From Oscillospiraceae bacterium (GTDB taxonomy: Bacteria > Bacillota > Clostridia > Oscillospirales > Ruminococcaceae), in the NCBI GenBank assembly GCA_016295545.1, contig JAEDLA010000053.1, forward strand, positions 1-8,480: a DNA stretch of 8,480 nucleotides. The letters run 5' to 3'. Each line of letters opens with the position of its first letter. The stretch's first letter is position 1. A program made the position numbers and the translations under genes. This document shows positions 1 to 5,710 of this stretch, piece by piece. The notes beneath the pieces were generated by a model. The model saw only the letters and a list, made by a program, of their open reading frames with translations. It was not told the DNA's origin and did not search any database.

Positions 1-1158
1 TGAAGCAAGGTCGATAAGACGCTCTCTTGCTCTGTCAGGAATCTGATGAACGAATCCGAGAAGGTCCTGATTGGAGTCACGGAAGCCCATACCTCTGCCG
101 ATACCGCTTTCAAAATATGAAGCAGAACGTGACATATTGAATGTAACCATACACTGGTACTGATTCCAGATATTTACCATACGGTTCATCTTGTCATCAG
201 GAGTATTTACATTGTACTTGCCGAGAAGCTCGTCCCACATCTTCTTGTTAGCCTCAAAAGCAGCCTCAACCTTTTCAGTTGTGTTGAACTGCTCGATCAT
301 AGCATAGGCTCTTGACTTGTTCATAGTGCCGTCAGCGTTGAACTTCTCCTCAACGGGATTCTCAACGTAGCCGAGAATAAAGATAAGATCCTTGCTTTCG
401 CCGGCTTCAAGAGTGATATTGATTGAATGTGAAGCAATTGGTGACCAGCCGTCAGCGCCTGTATTAGTTGACTTTCCGTTTACAACAGCCTGAGGATTCT
501 CAAATCCGTTGTAAAGTCCCATGAAAGCTTCCTTGTCAGCGTCATAGCCGGCAATTTCAGTATTTACAGTATAGAAAGCGAAGTGATTTCTTCTTTCTTT
601 ATACTCAGTCTTGTGGTAGAGAGTTGAACCCTCGACCTCAACTTCACCGGTATTGAAGTTTCTCTGGAAGTTTGTTGAGTCGTCCTGAGCGTTCCAGAGA
701 CACCATTCGATGAATGAGAAAAGTGTAAAGCTCTTTTTATCGGAGCTTGTATTTTTAAGAGTAACCTTCTGAATTTCTCCGTTGTAGTTCTGGGGAACGA
801 AGAAAGTGATATCAGCAGAAATGCCGTCCTTAGCACCGTGAATCTTTGTATAGCCCATTCCGTGACGGCACTCATACTCGTCAAGGTCAGCCTTTACAGG
901 TGCCCAGCCGGGTGACCAGATCGAACCGTTATCGTTTATGTAGAAATATCTTCCGCCCATATCTACAGGGATATTGTTGTAGCGGTAACGTGTTATACGT
1001 CTGAGTCTTGCGTCCTTAAAGAAGTGGTAACCGCCGGCGGTATTGGAAATCAGGGAGAAAAAGTCCTGAGTACCGAGGTAGTTAATCCAGGGATAGGGGG
1101 TTTTCGGGGAATTGATAACATATTCCTTATTAGCGTCGTCAAAAAATCCGAACTTCAT
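1..1158 (-). CDS. cbp: Cellobiose phosphorylase (GH94), N-terminal part, cut by window edge
   Basis: Cytosolic inverting phosphorylase: cellobiose plus phosphate gives alpha-glucose 1-phosphate and glucose, saving ATP. The gene enters the window intact at its ATG (1158-1156) and leaves it after 386 codons; family members are about 800-820 residues, so roughly half is here. The start [15 protein letters not shown] and the following [10 protein letters not shown]...[11 protein letters not shown]...[14 protein letters not shown] are typical of Ruminococcus cellobiose phosphorylases. The visible part covers the N-terminal beta-sandwich, the helical linker and the start of the (alpha/alpha)6 barrel. 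R355 and D361 in [14 protein letters not shown] are six apart, like the Arg/Asp pair that binds the -1 glucose in characterised enzymes. The catalytic Asp (near residue 490) lies outside the window. The RBS AAAGGAG is at 1166-1172. No signal peptide. Another GH94 specificity (cellodextrin, other disaccharides) is possible but less likely from this N-terminus. Confidence 0.93.
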   Translation of the reverse strand, partial: MKFGFFDDANKEYVINSPKTPYPWINYLGTQDFFSLISNTAGGYHFFKDARLRRITRYRYNNIPVDMGGRYFYINDNGSIWSPGWAPVKADLDEYECRHGMGYTKIHGAKDGISADITFFVPQNYNGEIQKVTLKNTSSDKKSFTLFSFIEWCLWNAQDDSTNFQRNFNTGEVEVEGSTLYHKTEYKERRNHFAFYTVNTEIAGYDADKEAFMGLYNGFENPQAVVNGKSTNTGADGWSPIASHSINITLEAGESKDLIFILGYVENPVEEKFNADGTMNKSRAYAMIEQFNTTEKVEAAFEANKKMWDELLGKYNVNTPDDKMNRMVNIWNQYQCMVTFNMSRSASYFESGIGRGMGFRDSNQDLLGFVHQIPDRARERLIDLAS

Positions 1159-1165
1159 AATCATA

Positions 1166-1172
1166 CTCCTTT
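1166..1172 (-). promoter_or_regulatory. Ribosome binding site of the GH94 gene
   Basis: AAAGGAG on the minus strand, 7 nt before the ATG at 1158. It fixes the start of a gene whose 3' end is outside the window. Confidence 0.85.
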
Positions 1173-1188
1173 TAATTGATGAATAAAA

Positions 1189-1222
1189 GCGGAAACCACC
1201 GCAATTCAGCGGAATACACCGC
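1189..1222 (-). promoter_or_regulatory. Twin GCGG-n6-CCGC palindromes in the GH94 leader (candidate operator or RNA hairpins)
   Basis: Two 14-bp palindromes, at 1189-1202 and 1209-1222, each have the form GCGG-n6-CCGC and start exactly 20 bp apart. Read on the plus strand they share GCGGAA at the left and ACCGC at the right. With the transcription start predicted near 1226 they cover about +5 to +18 and +25 to +38. That fits a repressor bound to the same face of the helix at two sites, or two small hairpins in the mRNA leader. No regulator gene is in the window. The repeat is directly seen; the function is inference. Confidence 0.55.
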
Positions 1223-1232
1223 ATCTGTTAGT

Positions 1233-1261
1233 ATTATACCATATTTTCCGGATTATTACAA
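1233..1261 (-). promoter_or_regulatory. Sigma-A promoter of the GH94 gene
   Basis: Read on the minus strand: -35 TTGTAA at 1256-1261, a 17-bp spacer, and a perfect -10 TATAAT at 1233-1238 preceded by TG-n (extended -10). Transcription would start near 1226, giving a leader of about 68 nt before the ATG. Confidence 0.85.
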
Positions 1262-1290
1262 TAGATTGTCAGAAAAATGGAGTGTATTAT

Positions 1291-1319
1291 TTTTCACCGT
1301 GTTTTTGTGCATTTTCACC
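1291..1319 (-). repeat. Direct repeat GGTGAAAA x2, 21 bp apart, upstream of the GH94 promoter
   Basis: TTTTCACC occurs on the plus strand at 1291-1298 and 1312-1319, that is GGTGAAAA twice in the direction of the GH94 promoter. The centres lie about 68 and 89 bp upstream of the predicted start, two helical turns apart, which are typical activator positions. The region is AT-rich, so chance is not excluded. Confidence 0.35.
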
Positions 1320-1363
1320 AAAGTCTGTTTAAAAATCAGTGGTACAGACAGGCAAGTCGAAAA

Positions 1364-2371
1364 TCAGAGCTTGGTAAAGAAGTGCTGATGAGCCTCAAAT
1401 GACTCACCGGGCTTTACTTCTCTGTAGCCTGTAACATCAGCAGGAAGTGAAAGATTAGGAGCGTCTATCATAGCTGTCATAGGCTCAGGACAGAAATAGC
1501 CGTTGAAGCCCTTGTCGTTCCAGATTATCCAGAACTTGTACTCGTCGGAAACCTCGTAGCATATCTTCTTGCCGCTTGCGATATCCTCAGCTATTACGCC
1601 GTGAAATTTCTCGTGGTCAAGCTCCGCATATTCGCCGAAGTACATATCGTTGTCTATATTCTGAAGAACAGGGCACTTGTTTCCTGTTTTGTACTCAAGG
1701 TCGTACATGGTCAGGGATTTCAGCTTCTCAGTGGGGAGACATCTTTCGTTAAGCTCGCACTTTTTTCCAACCGGCACAGTAAGGCGTATATCGCCCTCTT
1801 TTCCGCCGTCGGCAAAGGGAGTGTTAATGGTAGTATGAGAAGCAAGAGACATGGGCAGCATCTTATCCGAACAGTTGGTGAATTTTATGGACTGCTCCAG
1901 ACCGTACTGCGAAAGGGTAAATGTATACTCTGCAATGAATCTTACAGGAAGATACTGGAAGAACTCATCATTTTCATCATATACATAGCGTGTTTTTACC
2001 CATGCACAGTTGTCATCAGCCTTATGTTCCACAACCTCGTGAACTCTCTTGTGCAGGAATCCGTGAATATGGTTGTTGTAAGGTGCTTTTTCATTTACAG
2101 GCAGGTGATATACTGCATCGGAGGTTTTCAGTACACCGTCTGCAAAGCGGTTGGGCAGATAGAGTGTAGGCAGCCCCCATACCTCTGCCGACTGTCTGAT
2201 ATTGTCAGCGGAGTTGTCGTCCTTAAAGCGGAAGAACTCAATACCGTTTTTGTTGTCACGAAGTCTGATAACGTTTGAGCCTATCTCATAGGCAACAAGC
2301 GCCTCATAGCCGCCGGCTGAGAGCTTAACGCAGATCGTGCCGTTGAAATTGATGAATTGTGTGCTGTTCAT
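1364..2371 (-). CDS. Aldose 1-epimerase (mutarotase) family protein
   Basis: A 335-residue cytosolic protein of the galactose-mutarotase fold, which interconverts alpha and beta anomers of aldoses. Expected active-site features are visible: NNHIHGF at 99-105 (family HGxxG-like histidines H101/H103), SHTTINTPF at 178-186 with H179 in place of the usual HxYFN histidine, and Glu296 in CPEPMTAMIDAPN, the position of the catalytic base. The length is normal. ATG at 2371 follows AAAGGA at 2383-2388 by 11 nt; the stop is TGA at 1364-1366. It lies 205 bp upstream of the GH94 gene on the same strand, which supports a role with glucose or cellobiose anomers. The motifs are divergent from GalM, so the sugar could differ and a galactose role should not be assumed. 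Confidence 0.85.
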   Translation of the reverse strand: MNSTQFINFNGTICVKLSAGGYEALVAYEIGSNVIRLRDNKNGIEFFRFKDDNSADNIRQSAEVWGLPTLYLPNRFADGVLKTSDAVYHLPVNEKAPYNNHIHGFLHKRVHEVVEHKADDNCAWVKTRYVYDENDEFFQYLPVRFIAEYTFTLSQYGLEQSIKFTNCSDKMLPMSLASHTTINTPFADGGKEGDIRLTVPVGKKCELNERCLPTEKLKSLTMYDLEYKTGNKCPVLQNIDNDMYFGEYAELDHEKFHGVIAEDIASGKKICYEVSDEYKFWIIWNDKGFNGYFCPEPMTAMIDAPNLSLPADVTGYREVKPGESFEAHQHFFTKL

Positions 2372-2382
2372 ATTTATTTACA

Positions 2383-2388
2383 TCCTTT
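2383..2388 (-). promoter_or_regulatory. Ribosome binding site of the aldose epimerase gene
   Basis: AAAGGA on the minus strand, 11 nt before the ATG at 2371. No other in-frame start with a better site is seen nearby. Confidence 0.7.
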
Positions 2389-2393
2389 CGTAC

Positions 2394-2408
2394 CGGACTG
2401 TCTGTCCG
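2394..2408 (-). promoter_or_regulatory. 15-bp palindrome at the epimerase transcription start (candidate operator)
   Basis: Perfect inverted repeat CGGAC-n5-GTCCG. With the -10 at 2411-2416 the transcript would start near 2404, so the palindrome covers about -4 to +11, a classic repressor position. It could equally form a small hairpin at the mRNA 5' end. Confidence 0.4.
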
Positions 2409-2410
2409 TT

Positions 2411-2416
2411 ATTATA
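2411..2416 (-). promoter_or_regulatory. Likely -10 element of the epimerase gene
   Basis: Perfect TATAAT on the minus strand, 40 bp upstream of the ATG at 2371. At the 17-bp distance no good -35 is seen (TCCTCT), so the promoter may be weak or need an activator. No strong terminator separates it from citrate synthase, so read-through is also possible. Confidence 0.5.
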
Positions 2417-2466
2417 CAACAATATGCAGAGACAGAGGAAATTATTCTGTGCTGCCAGAGGGCATT

Positions 2467-3831
2467 TTACCTGTCCTCAATCTCCTCATAGGTTCTTATG
2501 GGAGAAACTGCCTTATAGGCAGGTCTGATTATCTTATTGGAGTTGATAAGCTCCTCTATTCTGTGAGCTGACCAACCTGCAATACGGGCAGTTGCAAAAA
2601 TCGGCGTAAACAGCTCATCAGGTATGCCAAGCATTCTGTAAACAAAGCCGCTGTAGAAGTCAACATTAGCGCAGACTCCCTTGTAAATACGGCGTTCCTC
2701 TGAAATTACCTGAGTAGCAAGCTTTTCAACAAGAGCGTAGAGCCTGAATTCGTCCTCTTTGTTCTTCTCAGCCGACAGCTTCTCAACAAAGGACTTGAAC
2801 ACCTTGGCTCTGGGGTCAGACTTAGAGTAAACAGCGTGTCCCATGCCATAGATAAGACCGGCTTTGTCAAAAGCCTCACGGTGGAGAAGCCGGCGCAGAT
2901 AAGCCTTTATCTCCTCCTCGTCAGTCCAGTCCTTGACCTCTTTTTTCAGGTCGTCGAACATCATTGCGACCTTAATATTTGCGCCGCCGTGCTTCGGACC
3001 TTTCAGAGAGCCAAGCGCTGCCGCAATAGCAGAATATGTATCAGTTCCGGAGGAGGACACAACATGAACCGTAAAGGTAGAGTTGTTTCCGCCGCCGTGC
3101 TCAGCGTGAAGAACGAGTGCAAGGTCAAGTATCCTTGCTTCAAGCTCGGTATATTTTGAATCAGGACGAAGCATATACAGGATATTCTCAGCAATTGAAA
3201 GCTCCGGCTGAGGCTTGTGAATGAAAAGGCTTTCGCCGCACCGTGAATAGTTATAAGCCTGATAGCCGTAAACTGAAAGCACCGGAAACAGAGTGATTAG
3301 CTCTATGCACTGCCTCAGAACATTTGGTATGGAAGTGTTGTTTGCGTCATCGTCATAGGAATAAAGAGCAAGTACACTTTTTGCAAGAGTATTCATCATG
3401 TTGTCGCTGGGTGATTTCATTATAACGTCTCTTGTAAAGGTTGTGGGAAGCGTTCTGAAATCCGCAAGTATCTTTTTGAAGCCTGCAAGCTCCTCAGCTG
3501 AGGGCATTTCACCGAAAAGCAGAAGATATATCGTTTCCTCGAAGCCAAACCGCTTTTCCTTGATAAAGCCTGCAACAATATCCTCAACATCGATGCCTCT
3601 GTAGTAGAGCTTTCCCTCGCCGCAGTTCTGTGTACCGTTATCTTCCTTTACAACATTTATAGTGCTTATGTTTGTAAGTCCTGCAACAACGCCGTTTCCG
3701 TTAATGTCACGGAGACCTCTTTTTACATCAAACTGTGTATAAAGCTCCGGCTGAATCCTGTATCCGTCCAGTGACTTTTCCGCAAGTCTCTCAACCTCCG
3801 GTGTAATCTTTGAGAATCCGTAATCTGACAT
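2467..3831 (-). CDS. gltA: Citrate synthase (Si-type fold)
   Basis: 454 residues; condenses acetyl-CoA and oxaloacetate to citrate in the cytosol, entering the oxidative branch that leads to 2-oxoglutarate and glutamate. The catalytic triad is visible: H242 in LVLHAEHGGGNNSTF, H281 in LKGPKHGGANIK, and D391 in CANVDFYSG. The C-terminal FTPIFATARIAGWSAHRIEE is also characteristic. The N-terminal extension and GPKHGG match clostridial citrate/methylcitrate synthase-like proteins, so a 2-methylcitrate side activity cannot be excluded, though no prp genes are nearby. ATG at 3831 is preceded at 8 nt by AAAGGA (3840-3845). The stop TAA at 2467-2469 lies 95 bp before the epimerase ATG. It has its own near-perfect promoter at 3926-3954. 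Confidence 0.96.
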   Translation of the reverse strand: MSDYGFSKITPEVERLAEKSLDGYRIQPELYTQFDVKRGLRDINGNGVVAGLTNISTINVVKEDNGTQNCGEGKLYYRGIDVEDIVAGFIKEKRFGFEETIYLLLFGEMPSAEELAGFKKILADFRTLPTTFTRDVIMKSPSDNMMNTLAKSVLALYSYDDDANNTSIPNVLRQCIELITLFPVLSVYGYQAYNYSRCGESLFIHKPQPELSIAENILYMLRPDSKYTELEARILDLALVLHAEHGGGNNSTFTVHVVSSSGTDTYSAIAAALGSLKGPKHGGANIKVAMMFDDLKKEVKDWTDEEEIKAYLRRLLHREAFDKAGLIYGMGHAVYSKSDPRAKVFKSFVEKLSAEKNKEDEFRLYALVEKLATQVISEERRIYKGVCANVDFYSGFVYRMLGIPDELFTPIFATARIAGWSAHRIEELINSNKIIRPAYKAVSPIRTYEEIEDR

Positions 3832-3839
3832 TTCATCCG

Positions 3840-3845
3840 TCCTTT
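3840..3845 (-). promoter_or_regulatory. Ribosome binding site of citrate synthase
   Basis: AAAGGA on the minus strand, 8 nt before the ATG at 3831. Confidence 0.8.
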
Positions 3846-3925
3846 CTTTTTATTTTATAATGTGTATCTGTGTTTCTGTATGTTTTGTCATTCCGCACAG
3901 GAAATGGCACTACAATATAAAAACT

Positions 3926-3954
3926 ATTATACACTATTTCACAAAAGTTGTCAA
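3926..3954 (-). promoter_or_regulatory. Consensus sigma-A promoter of citrate synthase
   Basis: Minus strand: perfect -35 TTGACA at 3949-3954, 17-bp spacer, perfect -10 TATAAT at 3926-3931. Transcription should start near 3919, leaving a leader of about 88 nt. The leader is mostly A-rich; one small hairpin with a bulge (CATTCC 3889-3894 with GGAAATG 3900-3906, plus-strand letters) sits near its 5' end. Confidence 0.92.
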
Positions 3955-4010
3955 GCGTCGCCAAAGCCGGCAATGCAAATCAATTTTTGCTTGTACTTCA
4001 TTTATTTCAT

Positions 4011-4027
4011 GGGGGACGCTGTCCCCC
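4011..4027. repeat. Hairpin 1: GGGGGAC-GCT-GTCCCCC
   Basis: Perfect 7-bp stem with a 3-nt loop, followed by a C-rich run. The core GAC-nnT-GTC is shared with hairpin 2, so the two may be copies of one unit with changed arms. Confidence 0.8.
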
Positions 4028-4036
4028 TCCCCCCTG

Positions 4037-4059
4037 CCAAAGAGACATTGTCCCTTTGG
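4037..4059. repeat. Hairpin 2: CCAAAG...CTTTGG
   Basis: Outer 6-bp stem (4037-4042 with 4054-4059), one A/C mismatch, then an inner 3-bp stem GAC-ATT-GTC. The core resembles hairpin 1. Confidence 0.75.
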
Positions 4060-4069
4060 AATCCCACGT

Positions 4070-4110
4070 CTCATAACGATATACCCCATAAAGGGGTATA
4101 TCGTTATGAG
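4070..4110. repeat. Hairpin 3: perfect 18-bp stem, 5-nt loop
   Basis: 4070-4087 (CTCATAACGATATACCCC) pairs without a mismatch with 4093-4110 around the loop ATAAA. There is no T-run after it on either strand, so it is not an ordinary intrinsic terminator. Confidence 0.9.
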
Positions 4111-4241
4111 GAGGGTTCAAAAGAAACAATGTTCATCGGCAAGGCGGTAAGAAGATAGTTCCACTAAAATAATGATGCACAAGCAAAATTTATTTACTTG
4201 AAGTCAGCTTCAGAATTATTGTCACAAAACACAAATTTCTC

Positions 4242-4270
4242 TTGCAAATTAAAAAAATATGTGCTAAAAT
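4242..4270 (+). promoter_or_regulatory. Promoter of the SPFH / zinc-ribbon / TPM operon
   Basis: -35 TTGCAA at 4242-4247, 17-bp spacer, -10 TAAAAT at 4265-4270 preceded by TG-C (extended -10). Transcription would start near 4277, about 140 nt before the first ATG. A small palindrome TGAAG-TCAG-CTTCA (4199-4212) lies 30 bp upstream. Confidence 0.75.
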
Positions 4271-4283
4271 GATTATATCAGAG

Positions 4284-4387
4284 TGTATCCCTGCCGGATA
4301 CAACACTGACCGATTCAGGAGAATGTCCGCTTTTCTTGCGCCGATACGGGCAGAAACAGGCTCTAAGCCATTCTTTTTCTGCGGACA
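4284..4387 (+). promoter_or_regulatory. Structured 5' leader of the operon (not a recognised riboswitch)
   Basis: Hairpin TGTATCC-CTGCC-GGATACA at 4284-4302 (perfect 7-bp stem). Next, TGTCCGC (4324-4330) pairs with GCGGACA (4381-4387) and could close a junction containing GCC/GGC (4340-4342 with 4349-4351) and GGCT-CTA-AGCC (4359-4369). The 140-nt leader could thus fold into a hairpin plus a multi-arm junction 17 nt before the RBS. I do not match it to a known riboswitch class. The pairings are seen; a regulatory role is inference. Confidence 0.4.
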
Positions 4388-4404
4388 GCTTCAAATTATT
4401 TTAC

Positions 4405-4409
4405 GGAGG
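4405..4409 (+). promoter_or_regulatory. Ribosome binding site of the SPFH gene
   Basis: GGAGG, 8 nt before the ATG at 4418; a strong site that fixes the start. Confidence 0.88.
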
Positions 4410-4417
4410 TATTTGAT

Positions 4418-5683
4418 ATGGGTTTAATTAAAGCGGCTGCCGGAGCTATCGGCGGAAGCCTTGCAGATTCATGGCTTGATTTTATTGAAGCAGACTCTAT
4501 GGGACCATCTACGGCTATGGTTAGAGGAGTTCAGGTTGAAAACAAAAGAGGCAGCAATAAAAGAGGTACTGCAAATTATGTATCCAACGGTTCAAGGATA
4601 GTTGTTGGTCAGAATCAGATGATGATTCTCGTTGACGGTGGCGCTATTGCCGATTACTGCGCAGAACCGGGCTATTATGAGGTGTTCTTCTCCTCTGCTC
4701 CCTCGATGTTCAACGGCGAGTTCAAGGATTCCCTTAAAGATACATGGAACAGATTCAAATTCGGCGGTCAGCCGTCCTCAAAGCAGGAGGTTTACTTCAT
4801 AAATCTTCAGGAAATCAAAAATATTAAATTCGGCACAAGAAATGCTCTTAACTACTTCGACAACTTCTACAATGCCGAGCTTAACGTCCGCTGTCACGGA
4901 ACATATTCCATAAAGATAACCGATCCTCTTAAATTCTTCAAAGAAGCCTGCCCCAGAAATGCTTCAAGGGTGGACTTCAACGACTGCGGAGAGCAGTATC
5001 TTATGGAATTTACTCAGGCGCTCCAGAGCTCCATTGCACAGATGTCTGTTGACGGCAAGAGAGTTTCTCACCTCAATGCTGAGACTGTTGCACTGTCAAG
5101 ATACCTTTCAAATGCTCTTGACGACCAGTGGAAAGACCTGAGAGGTATGGAGATATGCTCCGTTGCCATTGCTTCCATTTCCTACGACGAAGAAAGCCAG
5201 AAGCTTATCAATATGCGTAATCAGGGCGCTATGCTGGGCGATCCTACAGTACGTGAGGGCTATGTTCAGGGCGCTATTGCAAGAGGTCTTGAAGCTGCCG
5301 GTTCAAACAAGGCTGGTGCCGGTCAGGCATTTATGGCTATGGGCATGGGTATGCAGGGCGCAGGCGGCTTTATGCAGAGTGCATCAGCTGCAAATGCTCA
5401 GCAGATGCAGGCAATGGCTGCGGCTCAGAACAATGCCGGTGCAGGCGGCTGGAACTGTTCCTGCGGTCAGAGTGGAAATACAGGCAACTTCTGTCAGGGC
5501 TGCGGCGCTAAAAAGCCTGCACCTGCTGGCTCATGGGACTGCTCCTGCGGACAGAAGGGCAATACAGGCAATTTCTGTCAGGGCTGCGGTGCTAAAAAGC
5601 CCTCTGCTGACTGGGACTGCTCCTGCGGACAGAAAGGCAACACAGGCAACTTCTGTCAGGGCTGCGGCAAAAAAAGAACCTGA
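4418..5683 (+). CDS. SPFH-domain protein (YdjI / 'virion core protein' type) with three zinc ribbons
   Basis: 421 residues, no transmembrane segment. The N-terminus MGLIKAAAGAIGGSLADSWLDFI looks like an amphipathic helix that could touch the membrane. Residues ~25-265 match the SPFH/band-7-like domain of the YdjI group (ENKRGSN...IVVGQNQMMILVDGG...AEPGYYEV; GTYSIKITDP; ISYDEESQKLINMRNQGAML). A Gly/Ala/Met/Gln-rich linker (~285-343) follows, then three near-identical ribbons of form W-x-CSCGQ-x8-CQGCG at 345-363, 373-391 and 399-417. YdjI of B. subtilis links PspA to the membrane; by analogy this is a scaffold in an envelope-stress complex. It is first of three genes: 27 nt to the next start. 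The triple ribbon tail is unusual; one or two is my expectation for the family. Confidence 0.88.
   Translation: MGLIKAAAGAIGGSLADSWLDFIEADSMGPSTAMVRGVQVENKRGSNKRGTANYVSNGSRIVVGQNQMMILVDGGAIADYCAEPGYYEVFFSSAPSMFNGEFKDSLKDTWNRFKFGGQPSSKQEVYFINLQEIKNIKFGTRNALNYFDNFYNAELNVRCHGTYSIKITDPLKFFKEACPRNASRVDFNDCGEQYLMEFTQALQSSIAQMSVDGKRVSHLNAETVALSRYLSNALDDQWKDLRGMEICSVAIASISYDEESQKLINMRNQGAMLGDPTVREGYVQGAIARGLEAAGSNKAGAGQAFMAMGMGMQGAGGFMQSASAANAQQMQAMAAAQNNAGAGGWNCSCGQSGNTGNFCQGCGAKKPAPAGSWDCSCGQKGNTGNFCQGCGAKKPSADWDCSCGQKGNTGNFCQGCGKKRT
5450..5668 (+). repeat. Three tandem zinc-ribbon-coding repeats
   Basis: Units 5450-5506, 5534-5590 and 5612-5668, with periods of 84 and 78 nt. Each encodes four Cys as CxC then CxxC (C347/C349/C359/C362; C375/C377/C387/C390; C401/C403/C413/C416). 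Units 2 and 3 are almost identical in DNA as well as protein, pointing to recent duplication. Confidence 0.9.
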
Positions 5684-5699
5684 CTATGATAAAATCTTG

Positions 5700-5705
5700 A
5701 AAGGA
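5700..5705 (+). promoter_or_regulatory. RBS supporting a GTG start at 5711
   Basis: AAAGGA, 5 nt before GTG 5711. An in-frame TTG at 5723 has no comparable site upstream, and the GGAGG at 5724-5728 has no in-frame start codon suitably placed after it. Confidence 0.65.
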
Positions 5706-5710
5706 CAGGA

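Larger units (their letters stand above)
3971..4200. repeat. 230-bp palindromic repeat element (MITE-like), three internal hairpins
   Basis: The outer arms 3971-4009 and about 4163-4200 are imperfect inverted repeats; the best block is AATTTTTGCTTGT (3982-3994) against ACAAGCAAAATT (4179-4190), and about 33 of 41 aligned positions agree. Inside lie three hairpins at 4011-4027, 4037-4059 and 4070-4110. No transposase is encoded; the short plus-strand reading frames here are not credible genes. A non-autonomous mobile or REP-like intergenic repeat is the best reading. No clear target duplication is seen. It sits exactly between two divergent promoters. Confidence 0.6.

Noticed and set aside
564..884. 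106-residue minus-strand frame
   Set aside because: Inside the cellobiose phosphorylase gene in another frame; no domain or RBS.
1326..1350. Terminator after the aldose epimerase (GTCTG...CAGAC)
   Set aside because: A 5-bp stem with a very long loop and no T-run in the right place.
1176..1388. 70-residue plus-strand frame in the gap between GH94 and epimerase
   Set aside because: Covers the GH94 promoter and leader antisense and runs into the epimerase 3' end; no RBS or domain seen.
1601..2278. 225-residue plus-strand reading frame
   Set aside because: Lies wholly antisense to the aldose epimerase; composition is rich in V/F/C/I without any recognisable domain, and no RBS was seen. A shadow of the real gene.
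2453..2464. Terminator after citrate synthase
   Set aside because: Only a 4-bp stem TGCC-n4-GGCA lies at the stop codon and no T-run follows; not enough for a terminator call.
3860..4158. Two overlapping plus-strand frames of 96 and 98 residues in the intergenic region
   Set aside because: They run through the palindromic element and the citrate synthase promoter, have no supported RBS, and encode low-complexity hairpin-derived peptides.
3971..4200. CRISPR array or tRNA remnant in the repeat element
   Set aside because: The hairpins are different from one another with no regular direct repeat and spacer pattern, and no cloverleaf with a conserved T-arm can be drawn.
4284..4387. Known riboswitch class (c-di-GMP, fluoride, ZTP and Mn types considered)
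   Set aside because: None of the conserved core motifs of these classes could be found by eye, so the leader is left unnamed.
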